Shown: positions 26,141 to 35,967, numbered from the stretch's first letter. The stretch: DNA of 64,000 nt from Paenibacillus azoreducens (GCF_021654775.1 NZ_AP025343.1:1-64000); one strand, 5' to 3'. Notes: a model not told the origin generated them from the sequence alone. Numbers and translations are program-made.

Positions 26141-26734
26141 TTGCCAGAAGAAGCAAAAAGAGAACGGGCTGCAGTCGGCCTTAAAAATATTCATTATGCG
26201 ATTTGTGAAAAGGACGATAAAACTGGGGTAAAGTATGGCACACCTAAGAAAATTGCGCCTGCGTTGACTGCAAACGTTGAACCAACTATTAACTCTGCAG
26301 TACTCAACGGCGATGACGGACCGGTCCTGGTGGCAGATGCTTTAGGGGAGATCAAAGTTGAGATCGGAGTATCTGATATTCCTTTTGAAATCCAAGCTGA
26401 ATTGTTAGGATCAAAGATAAATCCCGATACAGGACTGTTAATTGACAACGCCAATGATCAAGCACCAGAGGTCGCGCTAGGTTACCAAAGAACAATGAGT
26501 GACGGTACCTCGCGGTTTACTTGGCTGCTAAAAGGTAAATTCAGGAAGGACAAGGAGGAGGCAAAAACGAAGGAAGGGACCCCATCTTTTCAAACTCCAA
26601 CGATTGAGGGGACATTTTTGAAACGCGCATATGACGATAACTGGAGATTCCGCGTGGATAGTAGCAATGCAAAGAGCGCGGATTTAGTAAAAAACTGGTT
26701 TGAAGCTGTCCCAAGTGAAAACCCAAACCCGTAG
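26141..26734 (+). CDS. Major tail (tube) protein
   Basis: About 197 residues from TTG 26141, nine bases after GGGAG. AVGLKNIHYAICEKDDKTG, the acidic-glycine loop and TFLKRAYDDNWRFRVDS match the phi13-type major tail proteins. It polymerises into the tail tube around the tape measure. The zero-frame product ends at TAG 26732 directly after AAACCCAAACCCG, and a strong -1 frameshift signal there predicts a minor, longer form carrying an extra domain (see next entries). Confidence 0.88.
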   Translation: MPEEAKRERAAVGLKNIHYAICEKDDKTGVKYGTPKKIAPALTANVEPTINSAVLNGDDGPVLVADALGEIKVEIGVSDIPFEIQAELLGSKINPDTGLLIDNANDQAPEVALGYQRTMSDGTSRFTWLLKGKFRKDKEEAKTKEGTPSFQTPTIEGTFLKRAYDDNWRFRVDSSNAKSADLVKNWFEAVPSENPNP

Positions 26735-26768
26735 GTCCCCGCATTCTCGGTACTTTGAAGGCGGGGAC
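26719..26768 (+). promoter_or_regulatory. Programmed -1 frameshift signal of the major tail protein
   Basis: Two overlapping slippery heptamers in the right phase, A-AAC-CCA (26719-26725) and A-AAC-CCG (26725-26731), end at the zero-frame TAG. Three bases later begins a perfect 8-bp stem, GTCCCCGC (26735-26742) with GCGGGGAC (26761-26768), around an 18-base loop. The -1 frame has a TGA immediately before the first heptamer and is then open for 169 codons. All elements of a -1 programmed frameshift are present; use in vivo is inferred. Confidence 0.75.
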
Positions 26769-27225
26769 TGATCTTGTTTTAAATACTGGTTTTGGAGCCA
26801 GTCTGGATACAACGCAAGCAGGTGCTACAGGTGGATCTTGCGCTAAGTTTGAATTCAGCGACAAAGGGAACGGCAAAGCCACAATCAGCGGCGGAGTTAT
26901 TGAGGGGATATTAGGCAACAAAGCAGGGCAATACACTGCACGAGCGAGAGTGAAAGCAAACATCAGCACATCCACGCGGCCATTATTCGCTCTTTCCGTT
27001 CAAGACTCTAAAACGTTCGAACCGTTCCCGATAGCCAAAGGTAGCACAGAAACATCAGATAAAATGTTTTCAGCTAAAGATATCGGATTGGATTGGACAT
27101 TTGTTGAAACTTCATTCTACTGGGATGGGGTAACTCCAATTGAACTCTGGACGGGCCGACAAGGAGGCTATGAACCTGATGTTGCATTTTGGGAGGACAT
27201 AGTTGAGTTTGTTGTATTGAAGTAA
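26731..27225 (+). CDS. Frameshift extension of the tail protein, jelly-roll-like domain
   Basis: About 164 residues reached by -1 frameshifting from the tail protein. No usable ribosome site precedes its possible TTG start at 26755. The sequence is rich in short strands and aromatic residues (GGSCAKFEFSDKGNGKATIS, QYTARARVKANIS, then WTFVETSFYWDG and FWEDIVEFVVLK), like carbohydrate-binding jelly-roll domains. Decorative Ig-like or sugar-binding domains on a minority of tail tube subunits, made by frameshifting, are known in other siphoviruses. The terminator directly downstream closes this unit. Confidence 0.7.
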   Translation, partial: VGPRILGTLKAGTDLVLNTGFGASLDTTQAGATGGSCAKFEFSDKGNGKATISGGVIEGILGNKAGQYTARARVKANISTSTRPLFALSVQDSKTFEPFPIAKGSTETSDKMFSAKDIGLDWTFVETSFYWDGVTPIELWTGRQGGYEPDVAFWEDIVEFVVLK

Positions 27226-27226
27226 G

Positions 27227-27250
27227 GAGAGGGGCTTCCCCTCTCTTTTT
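27227..27250 (+). terminator. Terminator after the tail protein unit
   Basis: Perfect GAGAGGGG/CCCCTCTC stem, 3-base loop and TTTTT, two bases after the extension's stop codon. It probably keeps tail protein mRNA in excess over downstream tail genes. Confidence 0.9.
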
Positions 27251-27276
27251 GCTATTTGTAAAGGGGAGAGGAACGT

Positions 27277-27810
27277 TTGAATCTAAAAATCGAAAAAGTC
27301 CCTGTTGTTCTAAATGGCGTTGTGAGAAATCTTGTTTTTGATTTGAACGCCCATTACGAGCTGAGCAAGAAATATATAACGTTACAAAAGTTGGTGGATG
27401 AGATTCAACGCAAGTCCGTTGACAGCATGCCTGAGATTTTACAATGCGGATTTGCTCATGAAGAAGAGATTCCACTGATCGAACTTGGATTATTGGTTGA
27501 CGTAAGCAATATCGATTACTTAACTTTGCAGACAATTCAGGCGCTCATGTTTTCGCTGCCTGATTCAAATAAATTTAATGAAAACCAAATTCCGAAGCCT
27601 ACAGCTGATGAAGACGCTGTTTGGGACTGGGATTGGCTTTATTACATGGGGACCGTCCTGCTGAATATGAGCGAGGCGGTCTTTTGGCGTTCATCGCCAA
27701 GAAAGCTATTTGCCTTATGGGCGGTCCACAAGAAATATAACGGATTAGAAACAAGTGATGGCCAGGAAGTATCACGCGCTACGGAAGCATGGCTTGATCA
27801 ATACATTTAA
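27277..27810 (+). CDS. Tail assembly chaperone, G and T parts in one frame
   Basis: 177 residues from TTG 27277 after GGGGAGAGG. The first ~110 residues correspond to the G-type chaperone (VVRNLVFDLNAHYELSKKY). The rest, after DAVWDWDWLYYMG, corresponds to the T-type domain (PRKLFALWAVHKKY). In many phages these are joined by a frameshift; here the frame is continuous. The protein chaperones the tape measure during tail assembly. It lies immediately upstream of the tape measure gene. Confidence 0.75.
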   Translation: MNLKIEKVPVVLNGVVRNLVFDLNAHYELSKKYITLQKLVDEIQRKSVDSMPEILQCGFAHEEEIPLIELGLLVDVSNIDYLTLQTIQALMFSLPDSNKFNENQIPKPTADEDAVWDWDWLYYMGTVLLNMSEAVFWRSSPRKLFALWAVHKKYNGLETSDGQEVSRATEAWLDQYI

Positions 27811-27837
27811 GCCACAAAGCAAGGGAGGTGAGGAAAC

Positions 27838-30800
27838 TTGTCAGATGAAATGGAAGTTGCCAATCTAGTCACCAAGATATCTATGGATGATACGGGCGTT
27901 GAGAGGACGATGGCCGAGCTTGCCAGGCAGATGAAAATTGTACAGACGGAGTTTCAGGCCGCCTCCGCAAAACTTGGCGAACACGCTGATGCTCAAGAGG
28001 CATTGAGGGTGAAATCGGATTCCCTTAACAAGCAAATGGAGATTCAGGCCCAACGTATCGCCAAGTTAAAGCAGCAGCACCAGGAAGCAGTTGCCGCAAA
28101 AGGCGCGGATGCGCGTGAGACCCAAAACCTTGAAGCTAAACTCAATAGAGCTGTAGCGGAATACAACAAGATGGACAACGAGTTGAAGGCGACGACAGCC
28201 GAACTTAACAAGCAAACATCGGCATGGGAAAAGGCCGCTGCACAGCTAGATGCTGTAGGCAAAAAGATGGAGTCTCTCGCGAAACAAATGACTCAAGCAG
28301 GGCAAAGCCTATCATTGATGGTTACGGGTCCACTTGCTGCAATCGGCGGGTATGCAACCAAAGCGAGTATCGACTACGAGACCGCCTTTGCCAACGTCAA
28401 AAAGTACATGTCCGGCACCGAGGAAGAGTTTGAAAAGCTGAGCAATTCGATTCGAGACATGGCAAAGGAGTCACCTTTCGCCGCGACAGAGATTTCTAAG
28501 GTCGCAGCTTCAGCGACACAGTTAGGTATTAAAAAAGAAAACATCCTTTCGTTTTCGAAGGCAATGCTTGACATCGGTGTTTCCTCCAACTTGGCTGCTG
28601 ATGACGCTGCTATAGCTTTGGCCCGTTTTGCAAATATCACACAGATGCCGCAAGAAAATTTTGAAAAACTCGGTTCCACGATTGTAGGTCTCGGTAATAA
28701 CTTTGCTGCGATGGAATCGGAAATGGCGGAGTTTGGCATGAGGATCGCTGGCGCCGGTCACCAGGTCGGAATGTCCGAAGCGCAGATCATGAGCTTTTCG
28801 GCTGCACTTGCCGCTGTCGGTATTGAGGCTGAGGCTGGGGGTACAGCAATATCTAAACTCATGATCAACATAGCCTCTGAAGTAGCATCTGGCGGCAAAA
28901 AACTAGATGATTTTGCCGCTGTTGCGGGGATGACAACCGCGCAATTCAAGAAATCATTCCAGGTAGATGCAGCGGGGACCATCACATCGTTCATTGAAGG
29001 CCTTGGCCGAATTTCTGCTGCCGGCGGGAATACGTTTGGCGTTATCGACAAATTGGGATTATCTGAAATAAGACTTCGAGATGCTCTCCTTCGTGCAGCC
29101 GGTGCAGGTGATCTCTTTAGACAGGCCTTGGAAGTTGGTACGAAGGCCTGGGATGACAACACCGAGTTAGCTAAGACTAGCGGTACGTTTTACGAAACCA
29201 CTGCAAACCAAATGAAGGTTTTAGGTAACCGGTTAAAGGATACTGCGATTACGCTCGGTGATTCTCTTGTGCCAGTGTTGATGTCAGCTCTTGATGCTAT
29301 GGATCCGCTCTTTAAAGCCGCAGAAAAAGGCGCAGAGTGGTTCTCGAAACTGGATGTCGAGTCACAAAAGACCATCATTACAATTGCAGCTATGGCAGCA
29401 GCCGCTGGTCCGCTGCTTATAATCGCAGGAAAGCTGGTTACGAGCATTGCGGCATTGATTCCGGTGGTAAAAGGACTCGGTACCGCTCTTATGTTCCTGG
29501 CAACTAATCCAATTGGTTTGGTTCTCACAGGTATTGCTGCAGCTGTGACGGCCTTTATGGCAATCAAAAACAGCATGGACGAGGCCAAGGAAGCAACAGA
29601 GAGATTAGCCCAGGCGCAGGCAGATCTACAAGAAGTACAACAAAACGGCATTACTCGTGATGAGATACAGGCAACTCAAGAGAAGGTTGACAAGCTCAAT
29701 GAGTTGATCACCACCTATCAGAAGCTCATCGATATAGCATCCGCTTCTGGGGCTGCACAAATGGGCAATAATGTAGGGGCGCTAGACTATGCAGCGAAAG
29801 AACTAGGAACAACGCTTGAAAAAGTAGCAAATGATGCTAATGATCTTGGCGTTGAACTTAAGTTTATTGATGAAAACGGGAAGATAGCAGCATTGTCCAT
29901 GAAGGACTTGCAAAACAGGGTGAATACCTATAGCAAAGCTGTCAAAGACGCAAAACGTGAAACAGCTGCTGAAATAAGCGAAAAAGCCAAAGCGATTGCT
30001 ATCAAAAATCAAGAAGCCATCAGCACTGAAAATCTGCTTAAGAGATATACGTCAGCAAAGCAAGGATCAAAGGAATGGAGCGCCGCCCAAAGAGAACTGA
30101 TTAATCAGTTTCCGCAATTTGCTTCTGCGACTGGAGTCAATACAGAGGCCATCAAAGGCCTGGTCCTGATGAAAAAGCAGGAGATTGCAACAGAATGGGC
30201 AAACATCCAACTCAAGGCGCAGGAGGCGTTGCAAGAAAAACGAACAGCGATTGCTAAGCAAGAAGCAGCAATCTCCATCGCTAAATCTATCGCTCAGATT
30301 ACTGGAGCCGGCGGTCTTGCTGAGATCGCGCTTGCAAAAATGAATGCGCAGCTTGATGTGCTGCGAGGGGAAGCTGCGAGTCTGCAGCATCTCGTCAATA
30401 TGAAGCCTGATGACTTTAAGCTTCCGCCGCCGCCAAAGGTGCCAGTCATCAACTTGGATGATGAAGAAAAGAAAAAGAAAGGGAAGAAAAAGAAGGAGAA
30501 AAAGCCCAAGAAAGAAGCCTATGAGAATAAGGCTTTGGACGATGCTTACAGAAAGCTCGAGCATCTTAAGGCAATGGATGAGTTGACATCCGAGCAAGAG
30601 CTTAAAATGCTTGAAACCATCAAAGCCAAGTACGTTAAAACGGCCGAAGAACGTATGACCGTGGAGGAAAAAATTCATGCGGTCAAAAAGCAGTTGGGCG
30701 AGACGTCTCTTGAAAATGCGCTAAAGGATTATGAGCGATCCAAGCAGCTTGGCAAACTGACTGAGGACGGTGAAATTGCACGGCTCCAGCGGATTAAAAA

Positions 30801-32262
30801 GCTCTATGCCACCACCGCCGAACAGCGCGCCGATCTTGATGATAAGATTTTCGAGGCCACACAACGCAAGATTGAGGCTGACAAGCAACGACGTGCCGAA
30901 GCAGTGCAATACACCAATAAACAGCTTCAAGCTGCTTACGAGGATCGGCTTGCGCGGGAAAAGCTATCCGACGAAGAGGCATTTAAGCTCAAAGACAAGC
31001 TGTACAATGAGCAGATATACGTCAACAAGGACTACCTTAAAAAGGTGCTTGCCGACGACAGATACACCGCTGCCGAGAAAAAGAAGCTTGAACGGGAAAT
31101 CACCGAAGAGATCCGGAAGCAAACGAATGACCGGCTGATACTCCAAAGGGATTATGCCGAACAGGTCCGGAAGCAGCAGATTGACAGCATCAACAATATG
31201 GCCAGATCCATTCAGGACGCTCTCAAAGCAAAGTACTCTGCTGAAAAACAAGCAGCTGAGGAAGCGCTGAAAGAGTCTCAGAACACGAATGAGAAATGGA
31301 AGAACAATGAACTCGACGCCATTAAGTCCGTTTATAATGCCCGTGTAGAAGCTGCACAAAAGGCGGCGGACGCTGAAATTGAGCGAATTAACGCTGTTTA
31401 TAACGCGCGGATCGATGCCATTCAAAGGGAACTTGATGCTCTGGATCAGGCTGAGAAGCAGCGTAGCCGGGCTGAAATGGATGCCGAGGACGAGAAGAAG
31501 ATCAAGCGACTCCAGGATAATATCGAATACTCGCATGATGAATACAACAAGAAACAACTACAGGACGAATTAAACAGGGTAACTACCGATATGAACGAGC
31601 GACACCGCCAGGAGCAGCTGCAGGATAAAAAAGACGCCCTGAAAGCTGAACAACAGGTGTTAAAGGACAGGCTTGCTCAAGAGACTCAGGCAGTAAAGGA
31701 TCAACTCGCTCAGAAAAAAGAAATAATGCAGCAGGAGTATGAAGCCCAGCAAGCCAACATCAACGCCATTTACACCGCCCAAAAGACATCTCTCGATCAA
31801 CAAATGCTGGATAAACAAAATCATTATGCGAAGTTACTCGAAGCCAAGAACCTTCAAGCCGAAGCTGAGAAAATGATCATTAACAAGCAGCAGCAAGATA
31901 TTTTGGTCTTGCTCAATGAATTCGGGGACGGCTACAAGGACGCGGGGACTACGCTTGGTCAAAACCTTGTTGATGGAATGAAACCAAAGGTCGATGAAAT
32001 ATCAAGAATGATTGCTGATGTAGTGGCTCAAATCAATGCAGCGTCCGCTGCTGCGTTGCAGATGAAAGCACAGGCCGCTGCCGCAGTACCACCGCCATCA
32101 GTTAAAGATGCGATGGCAGGTTCAACCTCAGGTAATGGTCGTAAAGTCTTTGAAACGACTGGCGTAATCGTCAACAACACGTTTAATTCGCCAGTGACAT
32201 CCCCAAGCGATGTGTCGAGGGCGACTACAAAAGCAGCTCAACAACTCGCAAGGCAATTATAA
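27838..32262 (+). CDS. Tail tape measure protein
   Basis: 1474 residues from TTG 27838 after GGGAGGTGAGG. An N-terminal coiled coil (to ~150) leads to the TP901 core (SIDYETAFANVKKYMSGTEE, then KESPFAATEISKVAASATQL). Hydrophobic helices follow at about 500-590 (TIITIAAMAAAAGPLLIIAG, LVLTGIAAAVTAFMAIKN). A lysine run (KKKKGKKKKEKKPKK) near residue 880 separates the core from a long C-terminal coiled coil. Length sets the tail at roughly 220 nm by the usual 0.15 nm per residue. Confidence 0.95.
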   Translation: MSDEMEVANLVTKISMDDTGVERTMAELARQMKIVQTEFQAASAKLGEHADAQEALRVKSDSLNKQMEIQAQRIAKLKQQHQEAVAAKGADARETQNLEAKLNRAVAEYNKMDNELKATTAELNKQTSAWEKAAAQLDAVGKKMESLAKQMTQAGQSLSLMVTGPLAAIGGYATKASIDYETAFANVKKYMSGTEEEFEKLSNSIRDMAKESPFAATEISKVAASATQLGIKKENILSFSKAMLDIGVSSNLAADDAAIALARFANITQMPQENFEKLGSTIVGLGNNFAAMESEMAEFGMRIAGAGHQVGMSEAQIMSFSAALAAVGIEAEAGGTAISKLMINIASEVASGGKKLDDFAAVAGMTTAQFKKSFQVDAAGTITSFIEGLGRISAAGGNTFGVIDKLGLSEIRLRDALLRAAGAGDLFRQALEVGTKAWDDNTELAKTSGTFYETTANQMKVLGNRLKDTAITLGDSLVPVLMSALDAMDPLFKAAEKGAEWFSKLDVESQKTIITIAAMAAAAGPLLIIAGKLVTSIAALIPVVKGLGTALMFLATNPIGLVLTGIAAAVTAFMAIKNSMDEAKEATERLAQAQADLQEVQQNGITRDEIQATQEKVDKLNELITTYQKLIDIASASGAAQMGNNVGALDYAAKELGTTLEKVANDANDLGVELKFIDENGKIAALSMKDLQNRVNTYSKAVKDAKRETAAEISEKAKAIAIKNQEAISTENLLKRYTSAKQGSKEWSAAQRELINQFPQFASATGVNTEAIKGLVLMKKQEIATEWANIQLKAQEALQEKRTAIAKQEAAISIAKSIAQITGAGGLAEIALAKMNAQLDVLRGEAASLQHLVNMKPDDFKLPPPPKVPVINLDDEEKKKKGKKKKEKKPKKEAYENKALDDAYRKLEHLKAMDELTSEQELKMLETIKAKYVKTAEERMTVEEKIHAVKKQLGETSLENALKDYERSKQLGKLTEDGEIARLQRIKKLYATTAEQRADLDDKIFEATQRKIEADKQRRAEAVQYTNKQLQAAYEDRLAREKLSDEEAFKLKDKLYNEQIYVNKDYLKKVLADDRYTAAEKKKLEREITEEIRKQTNDRLILQRDYAEQVRKQQIDSINNMARSIQDALKAKYSAEKQAAEEALKESQNTNEKWKNNELDAIKSVYNARVEAAQKAADAEIERINAVYNARIDAIQRELDALDQAEKQRSRAEMDAEDEKKIKRLQDNIEYSHDEYNKKQLQDELNRVTTDMNERHRQEQLQDKKDALKAEQQVLKDRLAQETQAVKDQLAQKKEIMQQEYEAQQANINAIYTAQKTSLDQQMLDKQNHYAKLLEAKNLQAEAEKMIINKQQQDILVLLNEFGDGYKDAGTTLGQNLVDGMKPKVDEISRMIADVVAQINAASAAALQMKAQAAAAVPPPSVKDAMAGSTSGNGRKVFETTGVIVNNTFNSPVTSPSDVSRATTKAAQQLARQL

Positions 32263-32274
32263 GGAGGTGCCGAA

Positions 32275-33138
32275 TTGCAAAAAGTCACGTATGTTAATCC
32301 TCGGGGTGAGTCCGTTGTATTCGGCAACTCCAAGGATGGGGTATTTGTATTGCAAAAAATCGACGGTACTGTAAACGTACCATCTGATATTAAAAGCACA
32401 AAATCGCCTTATCAGGATGGCAGCACCTTCGTTGATCTGCAGCTTGCTGATCGGCAGATTCCGATTGAAGGCTTTATCAATGCAAAGAGCCAGCAGGATT
32501 TATATGAGCGGCGGCGTGAGCTGGCCCGAATCCTTAACAACAAACTTGGACCGGGAAAATTGCTCTATACCAACTCTCATCGCAGCTATGTGATTGATGC
32601 GATCGCAGAGGAAGGGGCGCTGCTTGGTGAGCGGTATGTGAATGCAAATTTGTTTACTGTAAACTTTATCGCCAATGATCCCTACTGGCGTGATGAAATC
32701 CAGATTGTAAAGGCGTTGAAGTTTGAGGATGGCGGGTTTACATTTCCTCTTCGCTTGCCAACCAAATTCGCCAGCGCTTCCTATCGTGGGAACTTTTACA
32801 ATTCCGGTGATGTGGATACTCCTGTGGAAATATGGTATACAGGCCCTGCAACAAATCCAGTTGTTGAAAACGAAACGACGGGCGAATATATCAAGATTAA
32901 TTATGAGCTGAAGGAGGGTGATACCCTTATCATTAACACGGCCTTTGGTAACAAACGAGTTGAAATCCTGAACAACGACGGCACTCGGAAGAATGTGTTC
33001 CACTGGATAGACCTGGGTAGTACTTTTTTTCAACTCACCCCCGGTCAGAATGTACTAAAATACGGCAGCGATAAAGACTCCGATCAGCAGGCTGCTACAG
33101 TAACAATCTACTACAACAACCGGTACCTGGGAGGTTGA
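32275..33138 (+). CDS. Distal tail protein (Dit)
   Basis: 287 residues from TTG 32275 after AAGGAGGTG. The N-terminal half (SPYQDGSTFVDLQLADRQIP, then GFINAKSQQDLYERRRELA) is the siphovirus tail-component (Dit) signature; the C-terminal half is a galectin-like beta sandwich (VEIWYTGPATNPVVENETTG). Dit forms the hub between tail tube and baseplate. It follows the tape measure in the standard order. Confidence 0.88.
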   Translation: MQKVTYVNPRGESVVFGNSKDGVFVLQKIDGTVNVPSDIKSTKSPYQDGSTFVDLQLADRQIPIEGFINAKSQQDLYERRRELARILNNKLGPGKLLYTNSHRSYVIDAIAEEGALLGERYVNANLFTVNFIANDPYWRDEIQIVKALKFEDGGFTFPLRLPTKFASASYRGNFYNSGDVDTPVEIWYTGPATNPVVENETTGEYIKINYELKEGDTLIINTAFGNKRVEILNNDGTRKNVFHWIDLGSTFFQLTPGQNVLKYGSDKDSDQQAATVTIYYNNRYLGG

Positions 33139-33142
33139 TGAC

Positions 33143-34246
33143 ATGGCAGCGCCATCTGTACGGATACTGGACACTAAATTCAATTTGTATGGTGAAATTG
33201 ATAACTATGAAAGCCTTCAGTATGTCCGCCGCTTTTACCGTACTGGAGAGTTTGAGATGCACATCCAGATCGGCAAACAGCATACAGACCAATTGTTATA
33301 TAACCGTGTTGTTATGGTGGGCAACCAACCTCACAAGGCGGGAATCATCCGCTATAGGCAGGTCACTGAGGATGAAAAGGGGATTGAAACTCTCATCGTA
33401 AAAGGTCCGACCTTAGGAGGGATACTCGATCAGCGGGTAACGTTGACCAACAACTACGATCGGATAAAAGGGCCAGCAGAGAAGGTAATCAAGCATTATG
33501 TAGATAACCATCTTGTAAACGGTACTTACGCGACAGGCATTTATGCAGCGCGTCAGGTGCCGTTTCTTACTGTTGCCGCTGATTTAGGGCGAGGCAAGGA
33601 AACACCATGGCAGACCAGGTTTGAGCAGCTTGACGCGGTTGTGCAAGAGGTAGCCGAATTTTGCGATATTGGCTGGCATGTGGTCTTGGATATCCAGCGC
33701 AAAAAGTGGGTGTTTGATGTTCTGCCGGGTCGGGACCTGACAACAAAGCAGCGGACACACCCGCCGGTCATATTTTCGCATGACTTTGACAATGTACAAT
33801 CTCAGGACTATGTGGATGACTGGCTACAATACAAAAACATAGGGTACGCCGGCGGCAAGGGGATGGACGAGGATCGACTAATCCAAATGGTCGGGGCCGG
33901 AACTGGGTTTGATCGCAGGGAGACTTTCTTGGACTGCTCATCTGCCAAAGATGCTGATGAGTTGGTAAGCATGGGGGAACAGGCTCTTGCCCAGCACAAG
34001 AGGATACAAACGTTTAACGGCCTAATCCTTAGCACCGGCAGCTTTGTATACGGAAAGGACTGGGACTTGGGTGACTGTGTAACGCTCCAAAATAAACGCT
34101 GGGGCCTGACCATGGACAGCCGGATTATCGAGATTAAGGAAATATACGAGCCCGCATCAAAGTTGGAAATAGCACTTGGTGATGAAATCCCAACAATAAC
34201 ACAGTATGTTAAGCAACTCAAAGCCAATGTAAAAAGGAGTGACTAA
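33143..34246 (+). CDS. ReqiPepy6 Gp37-like tail hub protein
   Basis: 367 residues. VRILDTKFNLYGEIDNYESL, RRFYRTGEFEMHIQI and VVMVGNQPHKAGIIRYRQV match the siphovirus ReqiPepy6 Gp37-like family, structurally the gp27-like hub (Tal N-terminus). QKRWGLTMDSRIIEI-type strands close it. It lacks a lytic domain, so cell-wall opening must rely on another protein. Follows Dit by four bases. Confidence 0.82.
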   Translation: MAAPSVRILDTKFNLYGEIDNYESLQYVRRFYRTGEFEMHIQIGKQHTDQLLYNRVVMVGNQPHKAGIIRYRQVTEDEKGIETLIVKGPTLGGILDQRVTLTNNYDRIKGPAEKVIKHYVDNHLVNGTYATGIYAARQVPFLTVAADLGRGKETPWQTRFEQLDAVVQEVAEFCDIGWHVVLDIQRKKWVFDVLPGRDLTTKQRTHPPVIFSHDFDNVQSQDYVDDWLQYKNIGYAGGKGMDEDRLIQMVGAGTGFDRRETFLDCSSAKDADELVSMGEQALAQHKRIQTFNGLILSTGSFVYGKDWDLGDCVTLQNKRWGLTMDSRIIEIKEIYEPASKLEIALGDEIPTITQYVKQLKANVKRSD

Positions 34247-34249
34247 GCA

Positions 34250-35473
34250 ATGCCAGAAAAATCAGGATTTTTTGATGACGCCCCCGACGATCCTCGGGAA
34301 TACCCGGCCCGCGATTTTGCGGAGTATTTTGGCAGAATAATATCTAATGGCGTTTTTAATGGCGGCAAATATCTCAATGTTTCTGCATCCGGAAGCGACG
34401 CAAATGTATCTTTGAGTACCGGAGCGGCATGGATCAATGGATACGCCTATTCGGTGTACGATACTCCTCTGACGTTGCCGATTGCCCCGGCCACGACACA
34501 AGATCGGATTGATCGGATTGTATTGCGACTAGACACATCATCGCAGGTCCGTAGGATTCGAGCAACAGTTATACAGGGGACGCCAGCGACCAACCCATCA
34601 CCGCCTAATTTAACACGCTCCGGCTCAGTGTACGATATTTCTTTGGCTCAGGTCCGTGTCGCCGCGAATACTTCAATAGTGAAACCCGGAAACATAAAGG
34701 ATGAACGCCTTGACCAAAATGTCTGTGGGCTGGTTAACTCTCTTGTCGCAGTGGATACTTCAGAGTTTCAAAAAAAATGGGACGAGTTTATTAAAAGCGT
34801 TGAAGATCAAGGATTTGCAACTCCATCGTTTGTCAATCAACGTGTCGCAACAGGTGATTTCAGCGTAGCAACTAACTCAGGCAATGCCTACTCGGCTACA
34901 TTTAATCCAGCGCCTACTGCGCTTGTTGCGGGGCGGAGATTTACCATATTGGTAAATGCAGATAGCACCGGAGCGCCAACGTTCAACCCTAACAACTTAG
35001 GAGCAAAACCTGTTCTGAAACCTAATCAGAACCCCGGAATCTTTAAAAAGAACGGGATATATACCCTGGTGTACGATGGCAAAGGAAATTTTATCTTACA
35101 GGGTGAAGGGGGGGATATCCAGGTTGTAAAAGGAACAATTGGTGCCGATTTGTCGGGTACAATTGCTAATTTGCCATTTAAACCAGCTATGCTATTAATT
35201 CAGATGAATGTATACCTAAACGAGATGATTGGATGGGAAAAGAATGGTGATGGTATTTATGCCCGTTCAGATGCTTATGGTCATATATTCGCCTTTAAGG
35301 CATCGGAAAATGATGCAGTTGTATCAGGAAGTCTCATCAATACAATAGAAAAAGAATTAAGATTCAGAAAAGAGGTCAGCCTTAAATCAGTTAATTTTGG
35401 TGTGAATTTTATAAATTACACATTTTCTGACGGTATTTATGGTCAACATGATTATTACGTATTAGGGACATAG
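34250..35473 (+). CDS. Baseplate/tail fibre protein
   Basis: 407 residues, AAAAGGAG upstream. The first ~150 (FFDDAPDDPREYPARDFAEY, GAAWINGYAYSVYDTPLTL, DRIDRIVLRLD) match phage baseplate upper or fibre-attachment proteins. The remainder is beta-rich and variable (GRRFTILVNADSTGAPTFNP) and probably forms the receptor-binding part. Specificity cannot be inferred. Confidence 0.75.
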   Translation: MPEKSGFFDDAPDDPREYPARDFAEYFGRIISNGVFNGGKYLNVSASGSDANVSLSTGAAWINGYAYSVYDTPLTLPIAPATTQDRIDRIVLRLDTSSQVRRIRATVIQGTPATNPSPPNLTRSGSVYDISLAQVRVAANTSIVKPGNIKDERLDQNVCGLVNSLVAVDTSEFQKKWDEFIKSVEDQGFATPSFVNQRVATGDFSVATNSGNAYSATFNPAPTALVAGRRFTILVNADSTGAPTFNPNNLGAKPVLKPNQNPGIFKKNGIYTLVYDGKGNFILQGEGGDIQVVKGTIGADLSGTIANLPFKPAMLLIQMNVYLNEMIGWEKNGDGIYARSDAYGHIFAFKASENDAVVSGSLINTIEKELRFRKEVSLKSVNFGVNFINYTFSDGIYGQHDYYVLGT

Positions 35474-35485
35474 GGAGGGTTGGCA

Positions 35486-35920
35486 ATGCGAGAAATAAAA
35501 CCGCTAGGCAGGAGATTCTTCTGGGTTAAGATTACCGGAAATATCGTAGCTCAGCGCGGCGAGATGAGCGCTGGTATTGAATCTACGAAAGAAGAGGATT
35601 TTGCTGTGTATCAGTTGTTGCAAGGTCTGGACCCGGATGCAATCGAGATGACAACCTTCGAACCAGGTCAATACGCCGATGACTTTGCAAAGGCGAAGGG
35701 ATGGTGTTTTGATCCGGAAACGAAGCAAATTCAGTTTTTATACCCTGATCCCGACGATCCGGACAATCCGGTACCAGTGCCACAACCGCCGCTGACAGAG
35801 CAGGTCAAGAAGCTGCAGGAGGAAAACACGTTGCTTAAAGCGCAGAACTCTGCTCTTTCTGACCGTGCTGACTTCATAGAGGACTGCATGGCTGAAATGG
35901 CTCAGAAAATATACCAATGA
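35486..35920 (+). CDS. Hypothetical tail-region protein with C-terminal coiled coil
   Basis: 144 residues from ATG 35486, seven bases after GGGAGG. The first ~75 residues are compact (MREIKPLGRRFFWVKITGN). A proline/aspartate linker (DPDDPDNPVPVPQPP) joins it to a heptad coil (EQVKKLQEENTLLKAQNSAL). Proteins of this layout lie after the fibre gene in Bacillales phages and may be fibre chaperones or accessory tail proteins. Function unproved. Confidence 0.6.
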   Translation: MREIKPLGRRFFWVKITGNIVAQRGEMSAGIESTKEEDFAVYQLLQGLDPDAIEMTTFEPGQYADDFAKAKGWCFDPETKQIQFLYPDPDDPDNPVPVPQPPLTEQVKKLQEENTLLKAQNSALSDRADFIEDCMAEMAQKIYQ

Positions 35921-35967
35921 TTCGCCGCTTTCTTTATTGGCTTCTCTGGAAAGGAGGTGATGGTGAC

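Noticed and set aside
26755..27225. The tail extension as an independent gene from TTG 26755
   Set aside because: No ribosome site precedes it, the TTG lies inside the stem-loop, and the frame is open back to the slippery site.
27277..27810. Programmed frameshift in the tail assembly chaperone
   Set aside because: The G and T parts are already in one continuous frame; no slippery site is needed.
30067..30678. Long open frame on the minus strand inside the tape measure gene
   Set aside because: Product is a leucine/phenylalanine-rich shadow of the coiled-coil coding strand with no ribosome site or family.
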